A DNA stretch of 64,000 bases from Pedobacter arcticus A12 (lineage in GTDB: Bacteria; Bacteroidota; Bacteroidia; Sphingobacteriales; Sphingobacteriaceae): the NCBI RefSeq assembly GCF_000302595.1, contig NZ_JH947127.1, positions 700,126-764,125 on the forward strand, given 5' to 3'. The notes beneath the pieces were generated by a model. That model had not been told where the DNA came from and did not search any database. It worked only from the letters and a program-made list of their open reading frames with translations. Numbering within the stretch: the stretch's first letter is position 1; each line of letters begins with the position of its first letter. A program made the position numbers and the translations under genes. Below, piece after piece: positions 37,441-47,288 of the stretch.

Positions 37441-38790
37441 TTAATTTAAGTCTTTAATTTTTAAGCTACGGAAAGAAACCTTATCGCCATGATCTTGCAA
37501 AAGGATATGGCCTTGTGGCGCCATTCCGAAATTGTCCCAGTCTTTATATTTACTGCCGGCAACTAAGTCTAAAAACTCTTTTGAACCACGAGTGTATTCC
37601 AAAATTTTATAGCCATTTAGCCAATATTCAATTTTATTATCGGGGTAAACCCTGATGATTCCTTGATTCCACTCGCCAATCTTCTTCTGCGAGGCGGGAA
37701 TCTTATTTGAGGTCATTAAATCGTAAAGTGACCCTAATGTTCTGTTTCCATTTTTGCCGAGTTTCGCATCAGGATGCCTCTCATCATCTAAAATCTGATA
37801 TTCTGGACCTATTGCAGAGCCTTTGTTCCCTTCAGATTCTGTTACGAAATACTTAACCCCACTGTTTGCCCCTTCGCTAAGCTTAAAATCAAACTTAAAT
37901 TCGAAAGCACTGTATTGTTTTTTAGTTACAATATCACCTCCGTTAGTAGATTCTGCGCCGTTAGATTTTTCGACAGATAAAACGCCGTTGCTTACCTGCC
38001 AACCGCTTTTAGGAAAATCTTTTTTATAGGCACCTCTCCATTGCTCAACACTTTTACCGTCGAATAATAGGGAATAACCATTGTACTTTTCCTGTGCAGA
38101 TAAACTGTTGGGGATTAAATTTACCACCTCAATATGATCTGGTGCGCTTGGCTTTAAGTTTTCGGTTTGAATTTTAATATTACGCCACCTTATTTGTTTA
38201 CCAGCCTTGCCATCTTTCCCAATTGCATGCACTTGCAATGCAATAAAACCCTTTGGAGTCAGGTCATCCACTAAATTTGCGGTAGGCACTCCGTTTACCC
38301 AGGTACGAATGGTGTTTCCAATTGCTTCGATCCTGTATTTATTCCACACCCCGTTTTTAAATGCCGTTTTTGCTTTAGGATTCAGTTCCATCGTGTAGAG
38401 CCAGTTTCTTCTAGCTTCATCGTAAATGCCACCGCTCCACGCTCTGGCAGACGGGTCAACTTCCATTTGGTAACCATGAACCCTTCCATCGCGGTAATCT
38501 TCCTTACTTTCACTTCTGAACTGTATTCCTGAGTTCATTTCTGGGTCAACTAAAAGTTCCAACTCCAAAATAAAATCGCCGTAATCTTTTTCAGTAGCTA
38601 AAAATGAGTTGGGTTCACCTGCTTTGGTAGTGCCTATTATTTCTCCTTTAGAGATCGTATAATCTGCTTTACCATTTAACTGTTTCCAACCTTTGAGATC
38701 TTTTCCGTTAAATAATGGCTTAAAATTTTGCGCACTTACAGACGTTGCTATACACAGCGCCAAGAGTATAAAACTGCTTATTCTGAACAT
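37441..38790 (-). CDS. Secreted protein with two DUF1080 domains (3-keto-glycoside hydrolase-like)
   Basis: A 449-residue protein with signal peptide [21 protein letters not shown]. Two concanavalin-like DUF1080 domains follow, at about 22-205 ([18 protein letters not shown]) and about 235-449 ([18 protein letters not shown]). Characterised members of this family hydrolyse 3-keto-glucosides made by Gfo/Idh-type oxidases. That fits the two downstream oxidoreductases: oxidise at C3, then cleave the glycosidic bond. It is the first gene of the operon. Confidence 0.87.
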   Translation of the reverse strand: MFRISSFILLALCIATSVSAQNFKPLFNGKDLKGWKQLNGKADYTISKGEIIGTTKAGEPNSFLATEKDYGDFILELELLVDPEMNSGIQFRSESKEDYRDGRVHGYQMEVDPSARAWSGGIYDEARRNWLYTMELNPKAKTAFKNGVWNKYRIEAIGNTIRTWVNGVPTANLVDDLTPKGFIALQVHAIGKDGKAGKQIRWRNIKIQTENLKPSAPDHIEVVNLIPNSLSAQEKYNGYSLLFDGKSVEQWRGAYKKDFPKSGWQVSNGVLSVEKSNGAESTNGGDIVTKKQYSAFEFKFDFKLSEGANSGVKYFVTESEGNKGSAIGPEYQILDDERHPDAKLGKNGNRTLGSLYDLMTSNKIPASQKKIGEWNQGIIRVYPDNKIEYWLNGYKILEYTRGSKEFLDLVAGSKYKDWDNFGMAPQGHILLQDHGDKVSFRSLKIKDLN

Positions 38791-39002
38791 GTAGATAAAA
38801 ATTTAGTTTATAATGGATTATAAATTTAATAACATTTAGCGACAAAACAGCTTCCTATGTAACATTTGACCACTAATAGCACTAGTTTTTCAAACGAGTC
38901 AAATTAATTTCCAATCCATTTCACCAACCACGCCGAAAGAAGACGTATTATTTAACTTAGCAGATAAATCATTATCATTGCCAATATATTATTAAAAGTT
39001 TA

Positions 39003-40106
39003 ATGCTCAATCGGCAAAACAAGTTCTTATTTCCAAAAATCAGTATCACTTATGAAGGGGCTAAGCATCATATCTTAGCACTAGATGGGCTACGGGGGAT
39101 TGCTATTCTACTGGTGCTACTGTTCCATACCTTTCATTTTATGTTGGGTTGGTGTGGAGTTGACTTGTTTTTTGTACTATCTGGCTTTTTGATTACTGGC
39201 ATCCTGATAGAGACCAAGAATCATCCATTTTATTTTCAGAATTTCTGGATTAAACGGGTACTCCGAATTTTTCCACTTTATTATTTCGTCTTAGCCATTA
39301 TTATTATTCCAAAAGTATTCTTTCGGGTTAACACAGTAACTCATACATCCTGGACATATTGGTTTTACCTACAAAACTGGGAGTACACCATCAAAGGCGT
39401 TTTCCCCGACGGGAAAGACACTATGAACCACTTTTGGTCTTTAGCAATAGAAGAACAGTTTTATTTCTTCTTCCCTTTTGTAGTTAAATATATAAAAGAT
39501 AGTCGAACGCCTTGGGTACTCTTGGCTTTCATAATTATAGCCATTGGTTTTAGGTTTTATTATTTTTCGGATGGAAATATTGGCTATTATGTAGGAACTT
39601 TTTCTAGAATGGACAGCCTAGCGATAGGTGCTATTATAGCGTATTTTATACGCTATAACCGTTTTTTATTAGAAAAATGGACGCTCACATTTTTCTACAT
39701 CTCTTTAACCTATATAGTGGCTGTACTAATATTTACCAAAAGTCTTCATTTTAGCAATCCTTATTTTGCGTCCCTTGGCTTAACTTTTTTTGCATTATTA
39801 TTTGGGAGTGTACTTATCCTGAGTATATCGGAACTTAAGAGTAAGTTTTTGGTTCGGGTATTAACGCTAAAAGCGTTGCTGTTTATTGGGAAAATCTCTT
39901 ACGGCCTATACGTTTTCCATTGGGTATTATATGTTTTTATAAAGCCTCCACTTGAAGCCATAATTTACAGCAACTTGCCATACAGCATATTTTCAAAAGT
40001 TATTACCTCATTAATCATTGGCATGATGAGTCTTGTGCTAGCTTATTTTTCTTTCCACTATTTTGAAAAAAGGTTTTTAAATCTTAAGAAAAAATGGGTT
40101 AGGTAA
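39003..40106 (+). CDS. Acyltransferase family 3 membrane protein
   Basis: A 367-residue protein with about ten transmembrane segments. ILALDGLRGIAILLVLLFHTFHF (about 24-46) contains the family's catalytic histidine region. VDLFFVLSGFLITGILIETKN and SLAIEEQFYFFFPF are standard. The family O-acylates sugars of LPS, exopolysaccharide or peptidoglycan. No glycan-synthesis genes are adjacent, so the acceptor is unknown. Confidence 0.9.
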   Translation: MLNRQNKFLFPKISITYEGAKHHILALDGLRGIAILLVLLFHTFHFMLGWCGVDLFFVLSGFLITGILIETKNHPFYFQNFWIKRVLRIFPLYYFVLAIIIIPKVFFRVNTVTHTSWTYWFYLQNWEYTIKGVFPDGKDTMNHFWSLAIEEQFYFFFPFVVKYIKDSRTPWVLLAFIIIAIGFRFYYFSDGNIGYYVGTFSRMDSLAIGAIIAYFIRYNRFLLEKWTLTFFYISLTYIVAVLIFTKSLHFSNPYFASLGLTFFALLFGSVLILSISELKSKFLVRVLTLKALLFIGKISYGLYVFHWVLYVFIKPPLEAIIYSNLPYSIFSKVITSLIIGMMSLVLAYFSFHYFEKRFLNLKKKWVR

Positions 40107-40121
40107 AATCCGAAGGAAATA

Positions 40122-40757
40122 TTATTCAACGAGTAATTGATCGATAAAATCTACGATTTTCTGGTTTTTGTAATCAGCACTGCCTTCATGCTTAAAGGAT
40201 AAACGTCCTTGCTTATCTAAAATTAGCGTTGTGGGCAAGGAGCCATCGAAAATATTATCGGGAACTGAACTTACCGCAATGGAAACGGGTAAATCATAAC
40301 CGCGTTTCTGCATAAATTTTGTCGATTTCTCATAATTACTATCAGCATCCACCATTAAAAAAACAATTTCTTCTTTGCCTTTGTACCGTTTCTTCAGTTC
40401 ATTTATACTCGGCATTTCTGCGATACAAGGCGGGCACCAAGTAGCCCAAAAATTCAAGAAAACTACTTTTCCTTTCAATTCCGACAAACTTACAGTGTTT
40501 CCGTTTCCGTCTTTAAAAACAACATCTTGAGTGTTTTCTTGAGTTAGGGCTTCCGTATTACTGTTTTGATTAACTGGAGGAACCGAAGGCTGAAACAGGC
40601 CAACTTTCATTAAATTCTGGATTACAAACGCTTTTACATTTGGAATAACAAGCATGGCCACAATAAAGGCAAGCATCACCATTGTAGAAATATTGGATAA
40701 AGTAAACCACTTTCTAAAGCTATTAGTCGTATTATTTTCAGGGTTAATGGTTTTCAT
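40122..40757 (-). CDS. TlpA/ResA-type membrane-anchored thioredoxin
   Basis: A 211-residue protein from the ATG at 40757. An upstream ATG would put the start inside the gdhA terminator hairpin, so it is rejected. One transmembrane segment (about 22-42) is followed by a thioredoxin domain with FLNFWATWCPPCIAEMPSI; CPPC is the active site. SLPTTLILDKQGRLSFKHEG carries the cis-proline. It reduces exported disulfides in the periplasm, for example in cytochrome c maturation; its target is unknown. Confidence 0.87.
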   Translation of the reverse strand: MKTINPENNTTNSFRKWFTLSNISTMVMLAFIVAMLVIPNVKAFVIQNLMKVGLFQPSVPPVNQNSNTEALTQENTQDVVFKDGNGNTVSLSELKGKVVFLNFWATWCPPCIAEMPSINELKKRYKGKEEIVFLMVDADSNYEKSTKFMQKRGYDLPVSIAVSSVPDNIFDGSLPTTLILDKQGRLSFKHEGSADYKNQKIVDFIDQLLVE

Positions 40758-40825
40758 AGAATCTAACTGTTTGTTATACAACGTTGGCTTAAAGGGTAAA
40801 TTATGTTGAAGAAAAATGGTGGTTA

Positions 40826-40867
40826 AAACAAAAATCACCCAGGCTAAAAACATTAACCTGGGTGATT
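40826..40867 (-). terminator. Intrinsic terminator after gdhA
   Basis: AATCACCCAGG (40833-40843) pairs with CCTGGGTGATT (40857-40867) across a 13-nt loop, with TTTTGTTTT next on the minus strand. It lies 26 bases past the gdhA stop and overlaps the rejected upstream start of the thioredoxin gene. Confidence 0.82.
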
Positions 40868-40892
40868 CCGAAAATTTTATGTTGAAAAAAGG

Positions 40893-42233
<1,341 letters not shown>

Positions 42234-42306
42234 TTAAAAAATATAGAATCAACTTGATTCGTGGCGTAAAAATATTCTAATTTATATTAAAACATAATTT
42301 TTTATG

Positions 42307-42355
42307 CAAAAATAAGAAAAATAGGCAATAAATGTGTTTCGAATTACATTTATTG
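42307..42355 (-). promoter_or_regulatory. gdhA promoter element and 30-bp dyad operator
   Basis: Minus strand -7 element TATTTTTG at 42314-42307, about 85 bases before the ATG. Upstream, CAATAAATGT (42326-42335) and ACATTTATTG (42346-42355) are perfect 10-bp arms around GTTTCGAATT, so 26 of 30 positions are symmetric. The dyad is centred about 40 bases before the expected transcription start, where a class-II activator would bind. No good -33 TTG is present, which also suggests activation. Confidence 0.55.
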
Positions 42356-42529
42356 TGGTTTTTAATTGAGAAAAATCAAAACAAGCTAAAAGCGAAATCG
42401 AAATTTAAAGTTATTTTGATTTATACGATGGGAGAAAAAAAGATTATCAAATAATCAACTGATAAATAGGAGGTTAAAAACCTACTGGTATAATTTTAAA
42501 AAATAATCTATTTTTTTTTGAAATATTTT

Positions 42530-42559
42530 TTGGAAATATGAATTTATACTCTACTTTTG
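42530..42559 (+). promoter_or_regulatory. Promoter of tRNA-Val
   Basis: TTG (42530-42532), exactly 19 bases, TACTTTTG (42552-42559). This is a full match to the Bacteroidota consensus, ending 43 bases before the mature tRNA 5' end. Confidence 0.8.
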
Positions 42560-42601
42560 CAATCCCAATCAACGACAAAACATTGTTTAAGATTGCCTAA
42601 A

Positions 42602-42676
42602 GGGAGATTAGCTCAGCTGGTTCAGAGCACCTGCCTTACAAGCAGGGGGTCACTGGTTCGAACCCAGTATCTCCCA
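42602..42676 (+). tRNA. tRNA-Val (anticodon TAC)
   Basis: A full cloverleaf: acceptor GGGAGAT with ATCTCCC, D-arm GCTCAGCTGGTTCAGAGC, anticodon stem CCTGC with loop CTTACAA, and T-arm CTGGTTCGAACCCAG. CCA is not encoded. A hairpin with a T run follows. Confidence 0.95.
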
Positions 42677-42680
42677 CGAA

Positions 42681-42703
42681 AGCCGACGAAAGTCGGCTTT
42701 TTT
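42681..42703 (+). terminator. Terminator after tRNA-Val
   Basis: AGCCGAC, GAAA, GTCGGCT then five T: a 7-bp stem with a GNRA tetraloop, 4 bases past the tRNA. Confidence 0.88.
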
Positions 42704-42871
42704 GGTTTTATGATTTTTTAAACCACTGATTTAGTCGGCTTATTTTTTACTAGGAAATAATCAAAAGCCAGCCTCTCCGAAAATTTTATAATAGATCACC
42801 CACCAGGATTATTGCGGACACAAAACAACCGAAATCGCTTAAATGAATAGTTATTTCTGAAAACCTGTAAA

Positions 42872-42908
42872 AAACATAAAGCCCTTCAAACAATGTTTGA
42901 AGGGCTTT
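42872..42908 (-). terminator. Terminator after the minus-strand tRNA cluster
   Basis: AAAGCCCTTCAAACA (from 42878) and TTTGAAGGGCTTT (to 42908) form a 12-13 bp stem with a short loop. On the minus strand it lies just past tRNA-Asn and ends in a T-rich run. Confidence 0.8.
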
Positions 42909-42914
42909 ATTTAG

Positions 42915-42988
42915 CTCCCAAGCCTGGACTCGAACCAGGGACCCTCTGATTAACAGTCAGATGCTCTAACCAGCTGAGCTACTTAGGA
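42915..42988 (-). tRNA. tRNA-Asn (anticodon GTT)
   Basis: A 74-nt cloverleaf on the minus strand: acceptor TCCTAAG with CTTGGGA, anticodon loop CTGTTAA, T-arm CCTGGTTCGAACCAGG. Last of three tRNAs read in this direction (Met, Arg, Asn). Confidence 0.95.
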
Positions 42989-43141
42989 ATTTCTGGTTAT
43001 TTCAAAAGCTTTTAAGCCTTTGCCCTTTCGGGATTGCAATGTTCGGGATTATAATCTTGTTTTCAAAAAATAAGTTGAAATATTTTTTGATCACCTCCCT
43101 GGTTAAAAAATTCTTATCTTTTTGAGACAAGATTTTTTTTG

Positions 43142-43215
43142 TGATCACATCAGGATTCGAACCTGAGACCTACTGCTTAGAAGGCAGTTGCTCTATCCAG
43201 CTGAGCTATGCGACC
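43142..43215 (-). tRNA. tRNA-Arg (anticodon TCT)
   Basis: A 74-nt cloverleaf on the minus strand: acceptor GGTCGCA with TGTGATC, anticodon stem ACTGC with loop CTTCTAA, T-arm TCAGGTTCGAATCCTGA. It reads AGA/AGG codons, which are frequent in this genome. Confidence 0.95.
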
Positions 43216-43339
43216 GTAATTTCAATCAATAATCAAACACTAAATCCGACTATTTCTACACTTTAAGCTTTGCTCTTCCCGATAAATCAAGAAAGTTGAG
43301 CTATGAAATCTTCATTCAAAGAATGATTATCTTTTTTTG

Positions 43340-43413
43340 TGCACCCACCTGGGCTCGAACCAGGGACCAAAAGATTATGAGTCTTCTACTCTAACCAACT
43401 GAGCTATAGGTGC
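43340..43413 (-). tRNA. tRNA-Met (anticodon CAT), elongator type
   Basis: A 74-nt cloverleaf on the minus strand: acceptor GCACCTA with TGGGTGC, anticodon loop CTCATAA, T-arm CCTGGTTCGAGCCCAGG. The first acceptor pair is a proper G-C, which argues against the initiator. A CAT anticodon could also be the lysidine-modified tRNA-Ile, which sequence alone cannot fully exclude. Confidence 0.85.
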
Positions 43414-43546
43414 CGAAATCATCACTGATTTGCGGATGCAATGTTAGCGTTTTTTTCTAAATAATACAAAAAAAATCCACGCTGTTTTTTCTATTAACGC
43501 TTTCTCTTAAAAAAATTGGACTTGCCAAAAGCTAAATCTCTCATTA

Positions 43547-45970
43547 TCAGAATATCGATTTAAACTGACTTGGCTTCGCGTTCTTTACAATTTCGTAAAC
43601 TTTCTCAATAATATCATCAACACTAGGCTTACTAAAGTAGTCACCATCCGAACCATAAGGCGTACGATGGTCTTTTCCGGTCATCGTTTCTGGTTTTGCA
43701 TCTAAATAAAAATAGCCATTTTGTCTTTCCAACACATCCCTCAAAATAAATGCGCTTGCACCTCCCGGCACATCTTCATCAACAATCAAAAGCTTATTGG
43801 TTTTCGCTAACGACTTCTGACAGTCCATCTCTAAATCAAATGGCATCAATGTCTGCGCATCTATCACTTCTACATCCACACCATAATCTTCCAGCTCTTT
43901 ACAGGCTTCCATCACCAACTTTAGCGTTGAACCATAAGAAATGATTGTTAAATCCTTACCTGTCCTTAAAACCTCTACTTTACCTAAGGGAACGGTAAAA
44001 TCACCTGGGTTTTCTGGCATTTTTTCTTTTAAACGATATGCGTTCAAGCACTCTATAACTAAGGCCGGTTCGTCGCCTTGCAAAAGTGTATTATACATAC
44101 CTGCGGCTTGCGTCATGTTCCTGGGTAAGCACAAATGGATACCTTTTAACGAATTTAACAGCATGCCTATCGGAGAGCCCGCATGCCATATACCTTCTAA
44201 ACGATGACCTCGCGTTCTAATAATCATTGGTGCTTTTTGTCCGGCTTTTGTTCTATAACTCAAGCTGGCCAAATCATCGGTAAGTACGTTTAGGGCAAAA
44301 ACCACATAGTCTACGTATTGAATCTCGGCAATAGGTCTAAAACCCCGCAAGGCTAAACCTATACCTTGCCCCATAATGGTCATCTCCCGAATTCCGGTAT
44401 CTGAAATCCGTAGCTCGCCATATTTAGCTTGTAAGCCGGCGAATCCTTGATTTACGTCGCCTATATTCCCTAAATCCTCGCCAAATGCAACTAAAAGTGG
44501 GTTCTTGGCAAAATTAGCATCAAAACAAGCGTTTAATAACTCTCTTCCATCTACCATATTACGTTCCTCACCGTATACCGGAGCAGTAATTTCTACCTTT
44601 AAAGGCGATTTTGGGGTATCTGAAAAAAGCTTTGTATTATAACGTTCATTATTTTCTCCAATCTGGTTTTTATACCAATCTAACAGTTCAGTTCTTTTTT
44701 TAGAAGGATTATTACGACTTAAACGGAGTGTTTTACGCACAGCAGAAATCACTTCTTTGCGCAATGGATCAATCTCTGATTTTAAAATCAAGGAAACCTT
44801 TTTCACTGCCTCCACATCCTCAGAAACTGCATCTATCAATGCTAAAGCTTCCTGCTTCTCTTCCTTAATTACCGTGGTTAAGTCTCTCCATGCTTCTCTT
44901 AGGCTTGTTTTTACAAACTTTTTGCCTTCATCTTCTAAAGTTAAAATTTCATCTTCATTTAAAATGGCCGACGAAAGTAGCCATTCTCTCATTTTAGCTA
45001 AGCAATCATACTCTTTTTCCCAAGCCAAACGTTCCTGAGACTTGTATCTTTCATGAGAACCAGAACTCGAGTGCCCCAGAGGCTGGGTTAGCTCAGTTAC
45101 GTGAATCAAAACTGGCACATGCTCTTCTCTACAAACTTTTATAGCTCGTTCATAGGTTTCGCACAAAGCCACGTAATCCCAGCCTTTAACTTTAAAAATT
45201 TCGAATCCAGGCTTTCCTTCTTCTCTCTGGAACCCTTTTAAAACTTCGGATATATCTTCTTTTGTAGTTTGATACTTTGCAGGTACAGAAATACCATAAT
45301 TATCATCCCAGATAGAGATTGCCATTGGAATCTGTAAAACGCCAGCGGCGTTTATCGCTTCAAAGAAAACACCTTCAGATGTTGAAGCGTTGCCAATAGT
45401 ACCAAAAGCAACTTCGTTTCCGTTTACAGAAAAATCAGAAAATTCTTTAAGATCTGGATTTTGACGATAGAGTTTTGAAGCATAAGCCAAGCCAACTAAC
45501 CTGGCCATTTGCCCAGCTGTGGGCGAAATATCGGAAGAGGAATTTTTCTTTTCTACCAAGTTTTTAAAAGAACCGTCTTCATTTAAAGAGCGAGTAGCAA
45601 AATGCGCATTCATTTGCCTCCCTACGGATGCTGGTTCCTTCTCAATATCTGGAGTTGCATACAGTTGAGCGTACATTTCTTTGATAGAGGTCATCCCGGT
45701 AGCAAACATAAATGTCTGATCTCTGTAATAACCTGCTCTCCAGTCGCCATTTTTAAAAACCTTGGCCATGGCCAATTGCGCAACTTCTTTCCCGTCGCCA
45801 AAAATCCCAAATTTGGCTTTGCCCGTCAAAACCTCTCTTCTCCCTAAAATACTAGCTTGTCGGCTTCTAAACGCTATATCGTAATCATTGACCACCATTT
45901 TCTTGAAATCATCAAATGTTAAATTTGAAGTTTCGTAAGCGTCTTCTGGTCTATAGTTAGTATTTATCAT
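43547..45970 (-). CDS. 2-oxoacid dehydrogenase E1, fused alpha and beta subunits
   Basis: An 807-residue fusion. The alpha part (about 1-440) has the ThDP region AFGTIGNASTSEGVFFEAINAAGVLQIPMAISIWDDNYGISVP. The beta part (about 470-807) has VAFGEDLGNIGDVNQGFAGLQAKYG, RISDTGIREMTIMGQGIGLALRGFRPIAEIQYVDY and VEVIDAQTLMPFD. Such fusions are common in this phylum and are thought to be the branched-chain or pyruvate E1. No E2 or E3 gene is adjacent, so the complex is assembled from separate loci. The substrate is not settled by sequence. Confidence 0.9.
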   Translation of the reverse strand: MINTNYRPEDAYETSNLTFDDFKKMVVNDYDIAFRSRQASILGRREVLTGKAKFGIFGDGKEVAQLAMAKVFKNGDWRAGYYRDQTFMFATGMTSIKEMYAQLYATPDIEKEPASVGRQMNAHFATRSLNEDGSFKNLVEKKNSSSDISPTAGQMARLVGLAYASKLYRQNPDLKEFSDFSVNGNEVAFGTIGNASTSEGVFFEAINAAGVLQIPMAISIWDDNYGISVPAKYQTTKEDISEVLKGFQREEGKPGFEIFKVKGWDYVALCETYERAIKVCREEHVPVLIHVTELTQPLGHSSSGSHERYKSQERLAWEKEYDCLAKMREWLLSSAILNEDEILTLEDEGKKFVKTSLREAWRDLTTVIKEEKQEALALIDAVSEDVEAVKKVSLILKSEIDPLRKEVISAVRKTLRLSRNNPSKKRTELLDWYKNQIGENNERYNTKLFSDTPKSPLKVEITAPVYGEERNMVDGRELLNACFDANFAKNPLLVAFGEDLGNIGDVNQGFAGLQAKYGELRISDTGIREMTIMGQGIGLALRGFRPIAEIQYVDYVVFALNVLTDDLASLSYRTKAGQKAPMIIRTRGHRLEGIWHAGSPIGMLLNSLKGIHLCLPRNMTQAAGMYNTLLQGDEPALVIECLNAYRLKEKMPENPGDFTVPLGKVEVLRTGKDLTIISYGSTLKLVMEACKELEDYGVDVEVIDAQTLMPFDLEMDCQKSLAKTNKLLIVDEDVPGGASAFILRDVLERQNGYFYLDAKPETMTGKDHRTPYGSDGDYFSKPSVDDIIEKVYEIVKNAKPSQFKSIF

Positions 45971-46046
45971 GTTAATTTACGGGCTCAAAATTCAAAAATA
46001 GCAAAATAATTTCTGCTCTGAAACTAAGTTCCTATGTTTAAAAAAA

Positions 46047-46077
46047 TTTGATTGCCGTATTGAATTGGCTATATTTG
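46047..46077 (+). promoter_or_regulatory. Promoter of the DUF1573 gene
   Basis: TTTG (46047-46050), exactly 19 bases, TATATTTG (46070-46077). This is a perfect Bacteroidota promoter. The RNA would begin about 90 bases before the DUF1573 ATG, leaving room for a short upstream ORF. Confidence 0.8.
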
Positions 46078-46173
46078 ACTAAACAAACAATAAGAAATGA
46101 AACCATCATGGGTTTTGGCAAAGCGCACAAGGACATGATTGCTTCATCACCTTTAAAAAACAATTAAAAAGAG

Positions 46174-46569
46174 ATGAAAAAGATTTTGTTATTATGTTCG
46201 GTAATTATTGGTTTCGTTGCGTTTACAGCGATGCAAGATAACAAAGCTGAATTTAAATTTAACGAAGAAACACATGACTTTGGCAAGATTGTACAAGGCA
46301 AGCCAGTTTCTTTCGTATTTAAATACACAAACGTAGGCGATGAGCCTCTTATTATTACTGCAGTAGAATCTACTTGTGGTTGCACTGTACCAAGTGTAGA
46401 ACCAAAACAAGGTACACCAGTTTTAAAAGGCCAATCTGGCTCAATTACTTTGACTTATAATGCGGCGGTTGCAGCACCATTTAACAAGTTTGTAAAAATT
46501 ACTTCGAACTCAAAAACTCCTTTAAAAATGCTTTACGTTAAAGGAGAGGTAGAAGCTGCGAAGCAGTAA
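46174..46569 (+). CDS. DUF1573 secreted protein
   Basis: A 131-residue protein with signal peptide MKKILLLCSVIIGFVAFTA and one Ig-like DUF1573 domain: FNEETHDFGKIVQGKPVSFVFKYTNVGDEPLIITAVESTCGCTVP, with the conserved TCGCT. The fold resembles ASH/MSP domains. Many copies per genome are usual in this phylum; the role is unknown. A good promoter precedes it and a terminator follows. Confidence 0.9.
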   Translation: MKKILLLCSVIIGFVAFTAMQDNKAEFKFNEETHDFGKIVQGKPVSFVFKYTNVGDEPLIITAVESTCGCTVPSVEPKQGTPVLKGQSGSITLTYNAAVAAPFNKFVKITSNSKTPLKMLYVKGEVEAAKQ

Positions 46570-46588
46570 TTTTTTACACACGATTTAC

Positions 46589-46620
46589 AAGCCATTTCAT
46601 TTTTGAAATGGCTTTTTTTA
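46589..46620 (+). terminator. Terminator after the DUF1573 gene
   Basis: AAGCCATTTCA and TGAAATGGCTT form an 11-bp stem with a TTTT loop, then a run of T. Confidence 0.88.
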
Positions 46621-46642
46621 TATCAAAACCGAGGAATAACAA

Positions 46643-47272
46643 GTGGATAGAAACATCAAGAATATTATATTTGACTACGGAAACGTAATTTTTAAAATTG
46701 ATTTTAAACGCACACAAAAAGCTTTTGAAGATTTAGGTGTACAAAATGTAGAATCTTTTTTCGCACATAAAGGGCACCACTCCATTTTTGATAAATTTGA
46801 AACTGGGCAAATTACAGCGGCTGAATTTAGAGACGGAATTAGAGCTTTGGTAAGTAATCCAAATTTAACCGACCAGCAAATTGATGATGCGTGGAACTCT
46901 TTATTGGTGGGCGTAATGGACGGAAATCACGACTTATTGCTTAAGCTAAAAAACAAATATCGTACGTTTTTGCTGAGTAATATCAACGAAACCCATTTAA
47001 ATTTTATCACCAAGTATTTGAAGAAAGAATTTGGATTAGATGGCAATGACGGATTTTTTGAAAAGATTTACTATTCGCATTTGGTAGGAAAGCGCAAGCC
47101 AAACGTAGAGATTTTTGAACAGGTGCTTTCAGAAAACGGATTAAAACCACAAGAAACATTATTCATTGACGATAGCCCGCAACATTTGAAACCTGCTGGC
47201 GAACTCGGGATAAACACTTATTTACTAACTTATCCAGACAGTATTTTAAAACTATTTAAAGACGAACTGTAA
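46643..47272 (+). CDS. HAD-superfamily phosphatase
   Basis: A 209-residue HAD hydrolase with a GTG start at 46643, preceded by GAGGAA at a proper distance; no ATG is available upstream. Motif I is [14 protein letters not shown], where the family's second Asp is replaced by Asn-Val as in YihX-type members. Motif II is LLSNINETH, motif [12 protein letters not shown], and motif [12 protein letters not shown]. YihX-like enzymes dephosphorylate sugar phosphates; the substrate here is unknown. It is followed 16 bases later by queG. Confidence 0.88.
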   Translation: MDRNIKNIIFDYGNVIFKIDFKRTQKAFEDLGVQNVESFFAHKGHHSIFDKFETGQITAAEFRDGIRALVSNPNLTDQQIDDAWNSLLVGVMDGNHDLLLKLKNKYRTFLLSNINETHLNFITKYLKKEFGLDGNDGFFEKIYYSHLVGKRKPNVEIFEQVLSENGLKPQETLFIDDSPQHLKPAGELGINTYLLTYPDSILKLFKDEL

Positions 47273-47288
47273 GCTCGGACGACAAAAA

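Noticed and set aside
40758-40853. 32-codon N-terminal extension of the TlpA-type thioredoxin
   Set aside because: The upstream ATG is inside the gdhA terminator hairpin, and a start at 40757 gives the normal anchor-plus-domain layout.
42700-42870. Possible small RNA between tRNA-Val and the minus-strand tRNA cluster
   Set aside because: The interval contains only the two terminators and AT-rich sequence without a promoter-hairpin pair of its own.
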